Positions 19,135 through 32,099 are shown, counted from the stretch's first letter. The stretch is 64,000 nt of DNA from Lepiota brunneoincarnata (GCA_023014365.1 JAEBUN010000013.1:620001-684000), one strand, 5' to 3'. Notes: generated by a model not told the origin, from the sequence alone. Numbers and translations are program-made.

Positions 19135-22100
19135 TTTTGAGTGTGTTTGGTAGTAGAGCAGAGTTGCTTCTGGTAGGTTCTGGGTAGTTCCTGGTCGTTG
19201 CTGTTAAGTTGATGTTCTTCTTTATACTTTTCCAGGTATTCATCAGTGTTGTTGCGGAGATTTTCTTCGGATATCCATTGGTTCTCCGTGTGGGAGTATC
19301 CTTTCCAATGTATGTAGTATTGGAGTTTTCCACAGTAATGGCGGTGATTGAGAATAGTTTCTATTTTGTATTCTTCTTCTTCGTTGATGATGTCTGGTGG
19401 CGGTGGCATCGGATGAGGTCCGTATGCTTCTGTTTCATTGTATGGGGTTAGGAGGTTTCAGTGGAACACTGGATGTATCTTCCATTTGATCGGAAGTTTT
19501 AGTTTGTATGTGAGTGGCAATAAGACTTCCAAGATAAAGAAAGGTCCTAGTCTTTTTGGGGATATCTTGTTGGAGATGAAGGGGAGTTTGAGGTTCTTGG
19601 CTTTTAGCCATACTTTTTGATGTGTTTCAAGGGGTTTGACAGTTCTTCTGGTTCTTTGTTTCATAATATCAGCGGAGAGTTGATGTGCCGCATGTGCTTC
19701 TTTTCTGGCATCATTGAGGAGTCTGATGTGTTCATCTACTGATGGAAAGTTCGAAGTTTCCATTACCGTGGGTATCGGTGGAGGGTTGTATCCCATGATT
19801 AGTTCGAATGGAGATTTTTGCCTTGAGGCATGTATTTTGGAGTTGTGTGTGAACTCAGCAATAGGGAGGGTTTCTGACCAGTCAAGGGGGTTCCTGGTGC
19901 AGTATATGGCAAGGTAGGTTTCGATTTCTTGGTTGTATCATTTGGTGGAACCATCTGTCTGGGGATGGTATGCGGTTGAGAATGCTTGTTGGATGTTTAA
20001 GCATTTGGCTAGCTCTTGGAGGGAGTTGGCGGTGAATCTGGGGTCTCAATCTGATATGATTTTGTCAGGTAATCTGAATCTAGTAAAGACTTTTTCCATT
20101 AATAATCATCCAATGTTGTCAGCATTTGATCGATCTGAGGTTGGGATGAAAATTCCCCCCTTCATAAGGCCGTGGTCCACCATGGACAATATCTCATTAT
20201 GGCCAGTGCTAGGCGGTAGACCGGTGATAAGATCCCATGAGATCTGAGCAAATGGGTGTTTGGAAGATGATGGTGGGATCGGTTGAGTCGGTGTGTGATC
20301 CGGTCTGCATATGATTTTGTGTTGCTGACATTCTGGACAGCCTTTGACGTAATTCTTTATGAATGTTGACATTCCTGGCCAGTATACTTCTTTCTTGGTG
20401 AGGCGGTATGTTTCCTGTTCTCCCGGGTGGCCATGTGTTGGGTGGTCGTGGTATCTTGCAATGACATTGCGTCTGAGTTGGAGATCTTCTGGAATGATGA
20501 CACATTCTTGGAACGTGAGGAGTGAACCATTTGAGGTTGGGACTGTTCCGAAGTCTTTATTGGCGGCATTAGGGTGGGATTCTTTCAGGAGTTTGAATGC
20601 TTTGGTGGTTCTAGCATCGTATTTGGGTAATTCTGTGATTTTTTCTTGGAGTTCCATATCGACAGTGGTGATAAAGAGGTGTTCTGGGAGTACTGTAATC
20701 AAGTTTTGATCTTCTATGTCAGCTGCGGCAACAAAGAGGTTGTTTGGAAGCATGGTGACATCTTTTTTATCGTTATCCTCATCAGGGATGTGGTCTGGAC
20801 ATCTTGATAGAGTGTCTGGTGCAGGGATCTTTGATCCTGGGACGTGTTCCAATTTAAAGTTGTAGTCGGTGAGGGTCTGGACCCATCATGCTTGTCAGCA
20901 ATTGATTTTCTGGGGTTTACGCCAGTATGTGAGGTTTTGGTGGTCTGTTCTGATACAGACAGTATGGGGGCTGCCGAGGAGGTAATGGCACCATTCTTCA
21001 AGGGCTCGGATAATAGTGAGGAGTTCCCTATCATAGATGTTGTGGTTGCATTCCACTGGTCTGAATGTCTTTGAATAGAATGATACAGGTTTCCATATTC
21101 CGTTGATGTCATGTTGGTACAGGACAGCTCCTGATGCGAACTTGGAAGCATCGGCCTCTATTTTGAAGGGTTTGGTGGAGTCAGGCATGAGGAGTACTGG
21201 TTCCTTCAAGAATTCATTCTTGAGCATTTTGAATGCTTTTTGTTGTTCTTCTTTCCATTCAAATTTGTTTGATTTGGATAGGAGTTGGTTGAGGGGTTTG
21301 GTGTGGTGGGAGTAGCTATGGATAAACTTCCGGTAGAAGTTGCAGAATCCAATGAATTTCCAAATGTATTGGACTGTTTTCGGCACTGGCCAGTCTTCTA
21401 TTCCCTTGAGTTTTCCAGGGTCCATCTTTATCTTGTCTGGTGTGATGATCATGCCAAGATATTTGAGTTGTTGTTTGTTGAACTCGCATTTCTCCGTTTT
21501 GAGGTAGAGGTCGTTTTCCTGCAGTATTTGCAGTACTTTTTCTGTAAGTTGGTCAGTTTCTTCCTGGGTTTTGCCATAGATTAGGATATCATCCATATAG
21601 ATGATGATTCCTCCTTTCTCCATTATCTCAGAGAATAATGTGTCCATCATATGTTGGAATGTCGCAGGACTGTTGCAAAGTCCGAAAAACATTACAGTTG
21701 GTTCAAAAAGACCCATAGGAGTCTTGAACGCTGCTTTCCATTGATTGCCATCTTTGATTCTGATATTATTGTATCCTAGGCAGACATCGAGCTTAGTGAA
21801 GTACTTAGCTCCTTTGAGTTTATCCATGATAGAGGAAATCATGGGGATTGGGTAGGCGTTTTTGACAGTGTGATCATTTAGATAACGATAGTCTTGGCAG
21901 GGTCAGAGGTCTCCTCCTTTCTTGGCAACAAAGAAGAAAGGTGATGCCATGGGGGATTTTGAGGGGTGGATGTACCCTTTTCAGAGGTTTTCATCTATGA
22001 ATTCCTTTAGTGCTTTTTCTTCAGCAGGTGCCACTTGATAGGGTTTCATTGAATTTGCTTCGAATGTCAGTTTTAGTTTGATTTCATGATCAAACGTTCT

Positions 22101-22246
22101 TGATGGTGGGAATTGTTCAGAGGCTTTCTTGTTGAATATTTTAGCCCATCAGGCAATCTCTGGGGAATCTTGGGTGGTTCCTTGTTCGATTCTGGTCGGT
22201 TTCATTTTTGGTTTGCTGATCTTGTTGGGTTGTGTTGCTCATTGTG
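19125..22246 (-). pseudogene. Pol of gypsy D, multiple nonsense mutations
   Basis: RT is recognisable with YMDD ([12 protein letters not shown]) and TKLD motifs in the open stretch 21842-20895. RNase H and the integrase HHCC domain plus core start lie in 20852-20106, the integrase C-terminus in 19796-19458. A chromodomain (YYIHWKGYSHTENQW) lies in 19409-19125. In-frame TGA codons (highest coordinate first) are at 22151-22149, 21983-21981, 21905-21903, 20897-20895, 20888-20886, 20048-20046 and 19940-19938. Most fall where family members carry arginine, as expected for CGA to TGA. Confidence 0.85.
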
Positions 22247-22706
22247 TGTTAGAGCCGGTGCAGGTCAGGACCGAAGCAGAGGGTCAGGGTGGTATCCTTG
22301 GTATAAGGTAACCAGGGGACAGGGCAAAGTCAGTACGTAGACTTCGGGACTGAGGCGGAGTACTTCGGGCGGGGGGTTGGACTTGCGGCCTCAGCTTATA
22401 TGCTGTGCCCTCCTACTGTCCGAGTCCATATTTCAGGAGGTCGGGGCCGAAGTGGAGCGAGGCAGAGAGAGAGGAGGATATGGAACAGGGAGCTGGTCCG
22501 CTGCTCGATTTGATTATCAGACTGAGGAGTACAAGTCAAGTACCTACAGTATATATACTACTGGTCTTATGAACTATGACTCATAGTGACTATGGACGGA
22601 GCGAAGCGGAGACCAATATGGTTACAAATGGATTACAAATGGATTACAAATGAAATGGAGACTGGTACAGGTATGGAGACTGATAACGTCTCTTGGTTAC
22701 GGACGG
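22247..22706 (-). repeat. Truncated A-type LTR, minus orientation
   Basis: Begins TGTTAGAGCC on the plus strand, the reverse complement of the LTR end, and follows the A-type LTR for 460 bp. It then breaks off, lacking about 200 bp of the LTR start. It is more diverged than the other A-type LTRs. It marks the 5' truncation of D and lies about 80 bp before truncated NACHT copy 2. Confidence 0.85.
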
Positions 22707-22786
22707 TGATACGCCAATTTCACGCCTATACATGAATTCCATACTCCGGAACGATTCTCTACATAGAATCATTGGCTATATCATTA

Positions 22787-24016
22787 AAGAATCTGGGAAC
22801 CCCGACGCACGTCTTGCTGAGGTCCTTTCCGTCATCCGACATTCCCAAGCGACCGGATCGCGCAGTCCGATGGAAACGCTCGATAAACTCTACACGCTGA
22901 TTCTCTCGGAGGTTCCTGAAGATGTCTGGCCAGTAACACATCGGTTTCTTAAAATCCTCGTCTGCTCGCCAGAATATCTTTATGCCGAACCTTGTGCACC
23001 ACGACTTCTTTCGAATCTGTTGGGCATCACTCGTAGCGCATTCTATGCTGCAATGCACAAGCTTCATTCAGTTCTGGACGTACCCACACCCAATGAAGCG
23101 GACGCTCGCTCTCTACGCTTTCTGCATGCTTCATTCCGTGATTATCTTGTTCAACCCACACGTTCGGGTCGATTTTGTGCTTCATTACCACCAGATTTCA
23201 AAGTGAATGATGAGCTGCAGAAGGCATGCCTACGGTTCATGAGCTCACCGCTACCATTCCTCTTGGAGAGTGCATACAAGCTCACGACCATACTGAGACC
23301 TCTTGTACCTAATCTGTCCCAGCCCCAGGCCGAGCATGCACTGAGTCGGTGCCTTGCGTGGCCATTTCCAGACTGCAAATCAACCCGCCGAGCCGCCGAG
23401 CACTTGATCAGGTTGGGGCAAGGACGCATTTTCTCGTCCTATGATAAATTCCCAACACAAGATGACCAACAACAAGCCGAACTGAAAAGCATGCTCCGTA
23501 CATTTGACTATAATTCACTCACCTTCTCTCAATATAATCAAGCTCGTTTAAGGAACAGGCTTCCTGGATTTATTCGCTGGGTCAAAGGAACGGTACGATC
23601 TATTCTCTGCAGTCCCACTTAATCTCACGTATCGCCTGTAGTCCCTTCATGACCTGGTTAGGTCTCACAGCATTAGTGAAACAGACGACAAACTCCTCTC
23701 GCAGTTGAGAAACACAAAAGGCAAAGTACAACTTTTGGTGAGGGCTAAACCATGATGCAAGGATTGTTCCTGATGTGAACGGTATACCTGCACATAGAAC
23801 ATGACAAACGACAATCATCTCGATTCTGCCTCCGAGAATGAGCCGATTTGCTTCCTGCTGGGGTATGGCACGAAAGCAGTCCTAGTCCTGGTTGGCTCGA
23901 ATGAATCTCTACCCAAATACTATTCTATCAAATCAGCCATAGAGATTTGGCCCTCTCTAGCCGAGTGGTCAGGCGAGCCAAATGTCAGTGCAGCACAGTT
24001 GGGGCCGATCGAGTAG
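22787..24016 (+). pseudogene. NACHT STAND gene, 5'-truncated, copy 2
   Basis: Homology to the full-length family begins near 22790, so the N-terminal exons and the NTPase core (Walker A and B) are missing. The remaining C-terminal helical region is open to 23592. The family splice pattern continues: intron 23593-23641, exon 23642-23737, intron 23738-23797, last exon 23798-24016 ending in a stop. This copy is the cleanest example of the C-terminal exons. If transcribed it could give a NACHT-less C-terminal fragment, but no promoter is evident. Confidence 0.75.
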
Positions 24017-26062
24017 TCGTGGGGTATCAGATCGCGTTACTGGATGTAGACTCTTGATAAGTACATTTACACCTACACTTTATATGTGATTATGGTCCTT
24101 CATTGCTTCAGAAATTGTTTGCTGAACTAGGTTGAGGATCCAAAATTAATCGTTGGCCTCGTAAAAACCCTTCGGTACTCGGCGCTCGAGTTTGAACTTG
24201 AATTGTGTTTACCAAACTAACTTTGAACCAAGTGTCCTGTGAGTCTTCGCTTTCGCAGCCCTCTTCCCCACCTCCCTAAGCCCCATGCTCGACGGGCCGC
24301 GTGAAATCTCCCTCCCAGGAGGTCCAACGGTCACACCAGAGATTGTACCTCCTATCCTATATGAAAATGTAAAAATGTGTGTGCGCTTGAGTGAGCTTGG
24401 GTAGTCCTAATAGTTTGGCGCGAGAGGTGGGAGGGAGAGCATCACGTAGTGCTGGTTTTTTTTTCCAGTCAGTATGGCCTCGGATGTGGTGTGTAAAGGG
24501 GCCGACTGTGAACATGGAGGTAGCACATAACGTAGGGCCCCGCGAACCATATGGCGTTAGCCTTCACATTTTCTTCTACAAGTGCACGGAATGCGGCTGT
24601 TTGCAGTATTAGCAATTAGTTTCGGTACTTGAGTGAGGCAAATTGACCGTTCAATATACGATCATGAAGGTCCAGGAGTTCCTTCATTGATGCAATTCTG
24701 GCTCTATCTCTGCGCGCAAGGATGTCGGGTCTGAAAACAACCGGGGTAAGGGGAAAATAATCGTTCCCATAATATAACAACTGTACCGAGTCGAAGTTTG
24801 GTAAACCTCCTAGGTGGGTTGAATCCGAGTCTGGGTTGGGTGCTCCAAAGGAATAGGGACAGGCAACATGGATGCCGCGATTCCTCCACACCCATAGTGA
24901 CCCATCACAATGACATGGCTGACCTCGAGAGTCTCAACTGCATGCGAAAGGACGGAATTTCTAGCACTCATTGGTCGAAGAGAGGCAGAGGATGGTTTAT
25001 GGAATCCACGCACGAGTTGAGATCCCACTTGTGACGTTGGCTTGCAATAGATCCAGACGTAAACATACTCCCTGGCAACGCGTTGAAAACTGTCTGTTCC
25101 GCCACGCTATGAAAGGCCTCAGGTTCAAGCAAGAACGGAGGGACCCACCCACGCACTGACCATCAGAACAGTCAATCAGCTGCATCGGTGAGATGGACAA
25201 GAACTGTTTGTGCATTACATACCCTGTCCCTTCGCCCGCTCCTCGAATAACGCAGGAGTTGCACTTAATACCCCCCTCTGATATACCTTGTTCCCTCTAG
25301 TGGCCCATTCGGTATTATCAAAATACTATGCGGAGCCGTGCAATTCCTCGTTTGGCCTGTCGAGCCTAGTTTCATGGTCGAACGCACCGGTGGGATGGTG
25401 CACGAGGAGTGGTGTCTGAGTGAGTTCGGATAGCATCTCCGGCCAGGGGTGAGGGTGAACAGTGCATCTTTCGTTGAAAGGCTGCGCGCGTTGGTTCGGA
25501 TCTGCGCTGGCGCTCACTGCAGGACGCGTAGATGTACTCGTGGGAGAGTGTTCAGGGCAGTATACCTCTAGACGAGGATGGAGGATGGCGTAAAAGACGA
25601 GGGTGCGCTTAATCGACCTAGACCAACAAGCACACATTGGAGGAAGTGCGAGCCCGGAGTACTAACATGAATTCCATATTACATACGCCAAGCATTACAC
25701 ATTATATGGTAAGAAGGATTAATCTGGTGGAAATCCTCATCAACGTCTCCACTCGCTTTGCACCTTCTTACATATTAACGTCCGCCTTGGCAAGAGGCCT
25801 CGATACTCATGATCCATTACTCGGGAGAACACAATATTGGGGGGGGGAGATTATGTGTGTGTTCACCACGTCTTAGCAATTGATCATGACTGCCTGTTTT
25901 GTGACTCTATAACAAGTACCTTACTGTGGCGGCAGTTACAGCTCTCGCCCTCCCACTCTCACATGACCATGAAACCTCGACAGACGCACACAAATTATTG
26001 ACGATCCATCGATCTATCTCAGCACCTCCCACCACCTGCAATTGCTCGCCCTTTCTCACAAA
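24017..26062. other. Intergenic, partly an old segmental duplication
   Basis: About 24120-25160 resembles 61385-62300, and about 25860-25965 resembles 62341-62455, at reduced identity. A beta-carbonic-anhydrase-like relic is the only gene I recognise. A G-run (GGGGGGG) lies near 25850. Confidence 0.5.
24840..25210 (-). pseudogene. Beta-carbonic-anhydrase-like relic, copy 1
   Basis: On the minus strand, LIDCSDGQC (about 25180-25155) resembles the zinc-ligand CSDSR motif with Ser and Arg replaced. Downstream, VSHVIVMGHYGCGG (about 24925-24880) carries the His and Cys zinc ligands in the typical beta-CA context, preceded by the helix SVLSHAVETLEV. The segments lie in different frames, the central part is shortened, and I cannot follow a C-terminal domain. 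It is probably a pseudogene, though an unrecognised spliced arrangement cannot be excluded. Confidence 0.55.
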
Positions 26063-29000
26063 ATGCCCTTGCTGGATCGTGTTTTTCGTCGCAGGAAAGG
26101 GAAATCCAAGAAGAAAGCCCCTAGTCCGCACGGTAAGCGATGTTACCCAAATCACCCAATACAGCTTTTAAACCAAGTGCAGGATCAGAAACCGCTGAGG
26201 ACGAGTTAGTGCAGGATAAAACGAATGGGTCATGGAACCGAGCTACCACTGGCACGAATGGTAGTACCGGATCTGGAGGTGCCACAACCTCACAGCCCTC
26301 AGGTAACGTTTGAGCAGCTGGCGATTACTGGTGTATTAAAGCGGGAGTCAGAGAACCTTGGAAACAGCTTCTTTCCGAATGCAAGCAATATGGTTTTCAG
26401 CCAACCAATAACAATGACCGGAAATTTAACGCATGACAATTCGACTGTGATCCGGAAGTTGGCGATCATAAACAATTTCGACCAGGGGAAGCCCGGTATG
26501 AGTCTCCTATGTGACCAACGACAACGGAAATACTCATCTCAAGTTTCTCAGTCCTCGATACTCTCTCACGCGATGTAGAGGTGGGCAAGCGGCTACACCT
26601 GCAAAGGCTGCCCTATGCCACCTCTCGTAGGACTCGGAACCCGAACTCGGAACCGGAAATCCAAACTCGGATCAAGAAACTCGGAGCGCCCAGCTGAACA
26701 AAGCCGTTATCATTTCGCGACATATCCCTTTCACTTGAAACCTCTTACATTCCCTAACAAATAAATTTTCACTACTTTTCTATTCCTTTCCCTGAACTTG
26801 AACCATAGCATAAGTTTTCTCCCCATATATAGACTCCTCTGAGCCTCGCATACCACCCCTTTCATCTTTTCTATTCTGTTTTCCCATTTCCCTGTTAACG
26901 TAGTCGTGAAAACTTCACAATCTCTCCTGTTTCACGTTCCTTATTCTCCAGATTTGTTCTAGTATAATTATCTCTCGATTTTTCGATCCGTTTCGGTACA
27001 GAAAACATAGCTAGTACAATAATTTACTTGTATATAAAGTTCCGAGCTCACTTATGAGCTCGGCAGTCAATATAGGACCCAAAAACTCCCTCTCAGTCTC
27101 ATTCTCCCTCTCTCTCTCGCTCTCTCACATATAACTCGTCTTTCTTGGTTTTCGAAGCCCAGTGGTTGTTTCGCCAACCACACTCGCCCCTTTGTTTGTT
27201 CGTGTTAGCGCTGTTTCGATCGTGTTTCGTTTGTGTTTCGGTTTTGTTTCGGCGCTTTTCACGTGCTGAGGAGTCGAGTTCTCTTCAGCGAGATGACTCA
27301 AGGCGCTGATATTGACTCCTCCGCTCACTACCCCCCTCCTAAATGTTACCCTGGCACTCGCAAGTCTCTCACTGCCAAAACACAAAATTGGCTGCTTGAT
27401 GATCATCGCACCTGGGACGTACTGTGGCTTCATGGACCAGCCGGGGTCGGAAAGTCAGCCTTCGCGCAAACAACTGCTGAATTTGCCAAGGACAATCATA
27501 GATTAGGTGCCGCATTCTTCTTCTCCAAGTCCAACAAACGAAAGGATTTTCAGCCTGTCTTCATCACCCTCGCATACCAGCTCGCTGTCCGACTCCCTGG
27601 GTACCTGCCCCTCGTTGCGAAGGAGCTAGGAGCTGATCCAGATTTACTCAAGAAGGCTCCCGATGTCCAGTTCCGACAGCTGATCGTCGAGCCACTGAGC
27701 TCCTTGCCAGCTCATCCGAAACACTTAATTGTCCTGGATGGACTCGATGAGTGCGATGGAGAAACGGCCCAGTTGCATGTCATCGAGTTAATCAACAACC
27801 TCATCCTATCCAGGATATCCCTCCCGATCATCTGGATGATATGCAGTCGACCAGAACCTCACCTCATGCGTGCCCTCTCCAGAGGTGATTTTCCAATCCA
27901 ATGTTGGAGAGAGGAGCTCGCGATTGACACGGAGGAATCGCGGGATGACACTTCGAGTTTTATTCGCACACGTTTCAAAGAGATTCACGATCGCTATGGG
28001 GATTTTGTCGAAGAAGACGCGATGGGTGTGTGGCCGCCCGAGGAGGATGTTATGACGATCATCGATGAAGCATCGGGGCTTTTTATTTTCGCCAGCACTG
28101 TACTCAAGTACATTGAAGATGCTGGGTCTGGGAACCCCGACGCACGTCTTGCCGAGGTCCTTTCCGCCATTCGACATTCCCAGGCGACCGGATCGCGCAG
28201 TCCGATGGAAATGCTTGACCAACTCTATACGCTGATTCTCTCGGAGGTTCCTGAAGATATCTGGCCAGTAACACATCGGTTGCTTAAAATCCTCGTTTGC
28301 CCGCCGCCACTTTATACTTCGAGTGAACTTTGTGCACCACGACTTCTTTCGAATTTGTTGGGCATCACTCGTAGCGGATTCTATGCTGCAATGCACAAGC
28401 TTCATTCGGTTCTGGACGTACCCACACCCAATAAAGCGGACGCTCGCTCTCTACGCTTTCTGCATGCTTCATTCCGCGATTACCTTGTTCAACCTACCCG
28501 TTCGGGTCGATTTTGTGCTTCATTCCCACCAGATTTCAAAGTGAATGACGAGCTGCAGAAGGCATACCTACTGCTCATGAGCCTACCGCTACCATTCCTC
28601 TTGGAGAGCGCATACAAGCACAGGACCACACTTAGACCTCTTGTACCTAATCTGTCCCAGCCCCAGGCTGAGCATGCACTGAGTCAATGCCTTGCGTGGC
28701 CATTTCCAGACTGCGAATCGACCTGCAGAGCCGTCGAGCACTTGGTCAGGTTAGCGCAAGGACGCATTTTATCCTATGATAAATTCTCGACACGAGACGA
28801 CCAATATGTCGAACTAATAAACATGACCCGTGCATTGACTATAATTCACTCACCTTCTCCAAATATAGTCAAGCTCTTTTAGGGAACGGGTTTCCTGGAT
28901 TTATTCGCTGGGTCAAAGGAACGATACGATCTATTCTGTCTAGTCCCACTTAATCTCACGTATCGCGTGCAGTCTCTTCATGACCTGGTCAGGACTCACA

Positions 29001-29347
29001 GCATTAGTGAAACAGACGACAAACTTCTCTCGCTGTTGAGAAACACGAAAGCGGGAGTAAAACTCCTGGTGAGAGCTAAACCATGATGCAAGGACTGTTC
29101 CTGATGTGAACGGTATACCTGCACATAGAACATGACTGACGACAATCATCTCGATTCCGCCTCCACGAATGAGCAAATTTGTTTCCTGTTGGGGTATGGC
29201 ACAAACACAGTCCTAGTCCTGGCTGGCTCGAAGGTTCTTGCACCCAAATACTATTCTATCAAATCAGCCGTAGAGATTTGGCCCTCTCTAGCTGAGTTGT
29301 CGGGTGAGCCAAATGTCAGTGCAGCACAGTTGGGGCCGATCGAATAG
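26063..29347 (+). pseudogene. NACHT STAND (NLR-like) gene, copy 3, split by a solo LTR
   Basis: This copy defines the family. Exon 1 (26063-26132) encodes MPLLDRVFRRRKGK and more basic residues. Introns 26133-26182 and about 26303-26350 precede an exon containing FFPNASN. A further intron (GTATGAG...CTCAG) leads to the NACHT exon, which is interrupted at 26574-27287. After the insertion the frame is open from 27288: Walker A GPAGVGKS (about 27433), Walker B LIVLDGLDEC (about 27727), then a NACHT-associated helical region. A 1-nt deletion near 28835 breaks the C-terminus. The 3' exons are preserved, ending with 29118-29347 (DDNHLDSA...QLGPIE). No WD40, ankyrin or TPR sensor is visible. STAND NTPases of this type act as ligand-triggered oligomerising switches; this copy is disrupted. 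Confidence 0.85.
26574..27287 (+). repeat. Solo LTR-like insertion inside NACHT copy 3
   Basis: 714 bp beginning TGTAGAGG and ending CTCTTCA, flanked by a 4-bp duplication GCGA (26570-26573 and 27288-27291). Removing it and one GCGA restores the NACHT frame seen in copy 4. It contains a TATA box (TATATAAAG, about 27031) and a pyrimidine-rich leader, so it could drive transcription into the NACHT exon. The family differs from A, B, C and D. Confidence 0.75.
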
Positions 29348-32099
29348 TCGTGAGATATCAAATCATGTTGTTGGGTGTAAATGCATTTCCGCCTGGACTT
29401 TATATGGGATTATGGCCCTTTATTGCTTCAGAAACTGTCTACCCAACTGCGCTGATCGGTAATCAGGGCTCATATTTGAACTTGAACCACATTTTTACCA
29501 AAATAACTTTTAATTAAGTTTCCTGCGTGTCTTTCTTTCGTTTCCCTCTTCTCCACCTCTTTAAGCTCCATAGTCCACCGTTCGCCTTGTCACTAGACCA
29601 CTTAGTCGTTATGGTACATAAACACGGATGAAAGGATCTCCAGGCAAGGAGGCGAAGTGGGGAATGGCTGCCGCCTTGCCGAGGGGTGGTCTGAGGGAAG
29701 AAACCGCCGGGCCTGAACGATTGGTAGGACTGAGCAGTCCGAAACGGACCCCGAGTGGCTGTATCACATCACTGGGGAGTAGGTGGGCGGGAGCGAAAAT
29801 TTTGTGATGATCGGGCGCAACTTAGTGTTTGCTAGCGCATATATAAGACGGGCTATGTACGGTAGGCGAGAACTGCACGCTTCATTTCACACGAGCGATG
29901 GTGGCCGACAAGCGCCAGCTGCTTACTTAAGCATGATCAAAATGAGTTCACAACCGAATTATTATTAATCGTGCTCTAAGTGCCAAGTGATGATGGGTAT
30001 ATATCTAAGTAATTAGACTCTAGCGCTACTCTGTGTTGTCACTGAGGCTACTCCTTGGCAAACGAACGGCTCCTACTGGACCTGTTGAACTCGCAAGCTC
30101 ATGTCAAGCCATTTTCCGCGACATACCGCTTTCGGACACTCGCTTGTGACCTGTTTATAGTGTTCTCGCCCTTTTATGGACATCCGTGGGTAGTGTATAT
30201 ACTACCTAGTTTACCATTAGGACACCTCAGTACTCGCGGTACAAGCTACTGAGTGTAGAATATCTAAGTCTACTATAGGCATAAGTATCATAGCGGGAAA
30301 AACGTAAGGAAGCTCTACTCGAGTACTGAGGTGTCTAACGGCAGGCTGGTAGGTATATACACTACGACGAATATCCATAAACGGGCGAAAACATGCCCAG
30401 TGTCCGCAAACAAGGTACAAACAAAGGAATTCCTAAACGGGATATGTCGCGGAAAACGGCTCGACAAGAGCTTGCGAGCTCAACACTGAGGTGAGCAGTC
30501 TCTTTTACTTATGTTTTCCACCTATGACTTATGCTATACTTAGAGTTTCTACGAGACCTACGGAGACTCTTGTAATAATGGTATTCCTTAGTACTCGTCC
30601 TCAAAGGTATGTGAAAGTAAACCACTGTATTAACCTGTAATAACGGTATCTCTTAGTACTCCTGTACAGAGATATTCGTAAGTAAGGTATCGCAAAGAGA
30701 GGGAATGAGATACGTACGTCCTCAGAGGTATGTGGAAGTAAACCACTGAGGACGTCAAGTCACGAGTATCCGACTTATATATACTTGACTAAAGATAACT
30801 AACGGTCACGGGGTTAACTGGGACGAAAAGGACGACCATAGTACAACAACTACCGACAATTGCTGAGTCAGCTGGGACCGATGTCCGACCGATTATGACT
30901 GATCGGCCAATAGGGAGAGTTAGAGTGGCCGGTCAAGGGCCGGTTTTGATGTCGGCCAAAATTCGGTCTCGACGTGGATTGTGGGTCCCACACCGTGAGA
31001 AGACTGTAGATCATTGCACTCTGAAAATTCGATCTCATTGAACTCTCGTTCAGAACCCATGCAATTAACTACCTTGGATTCAGTCGGCGTCTATTTCGCT
31101 TCTCACATGCTGCCTTCCATTTGGCTTGAACCTTGTGATACTGTAAGGAGTATAGTACATGAGTTCTCTGGCCTGGTTTTGGCCTTTTGTGTAGTGGGGC
31201 ATATTGGAAGGTGGGAGGAGTCAGTAGAGTTGCGACTGCAACATATAGTTATATATTCCCTAAGTAAACGTGAACAGTAAAATATACATAATTCAAGTTT
31301 CATCTACAAGATTTCCTGAACACCGATGGGCCCCACCGCCAAACTCAAAGGGTGCTCAAGCATCTGGAGCACATCAAGCCAACCCGCTCCTCTCTCCCCA
31401 GAAGGAGCAAGCATATTGTCCAGATATATCTGGATAGCTCCATCCATGAAATGGGTCAGTACTTTTTGTCCCTCTTCCACTCAATCTTCTCAGGCACAAC
31501 TAGGGCATGGGGCACTGCGAGTTTTTTTGACAAATATTTGTTGCAATTTATTTTTTCTCTATATCATTGGACTGGATGGGGGTATGAGTCCGAGGACTCC
31601 TGGCTGTTGTCGATTTTGGAATAATTTTTAGACATCTGGTACGAGCATGTTCATGACGAAGTTTGGGGGGGAGCGGCACCAGCAGGGAATCTGGATGTAT
31701 TTTTCCAATCAGTATTATATTGACTTGCCATAGTGATTCTGGCATCATAGCCTGGTTCCTGCAACATGTAGCTATTCCGAAAGTCTACCTTATGCACTAG
31801 CGCCAGGATAGAACGATCACGACACCAGGTCCATGGATACTGGGTCTGGCGGCTGTTCTCGCATAAGGTCACATGGCAAGTTTTTTTTTGTTTTTTGTAT
31901 TCTGCATTTATAAACCACAAGAAGCAAACATTAGCAGATGGACCCTCTCAAGAGGTGAACTATCTCCATGGGTAAAAATCCGAAAAAAACGTGGAGGTTT
32001 CTAGTAGTACAACGTACTCTACGTGATAGTGACACGGCGTCTGTAGCGAGGGGCAGCGAGAAGTAGGGATACAAATAATAAAATAAAATGAGACGAAGA
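29348..32099. other. Intergenic, no recognised gene
   Basis: AT-rich and repetitive. It contains an imperfect foldback at 30085-30484 and two copies of a motif containing GGTATGTG and GTAAACCACTG (about 30605 and 30728). The open frame near 31352-31624 has no domain I recognise. Confidence 0.5.
30085..30484. repeat. Imperfect foldback (possible MITE or structured element)
   Basis: The left arm (about 30085-30247) and right arm (about 30310-30484) are inverted relative to each other. They share blocks such as CTCGCAAGCTC, TTTTCCGCGACATA, TAGTGTATATAC and ACACCTCAGTACTCG. The arms differ by several indels, so the element is old. No TSD was identified. Confidence 0.6.

Larger units (their letters stand above)
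18036..22246 (-). mobile_element. Ty3/gypsy element D, 5'-truncated and decayed
   Basis: Minus-strand order is RT, RNase H, integrase, chromodomain, a CCHC ORF, then the 3' LTR. The 5' LTR and any gag upstream of pol are missing: the element ends at an A-type LTR starting at 22247. D is much poorer in CpG than A, B and C. It carries at least eight in-frame TGA codons in pol, so it is an old, inactive copy. Confidence 0.85.

Noticed and set aside
31352..31624. Open frame of 90 codons
   Set aside because: No recognisable domain, no start context or splice evidence, and no paralogue in the window.
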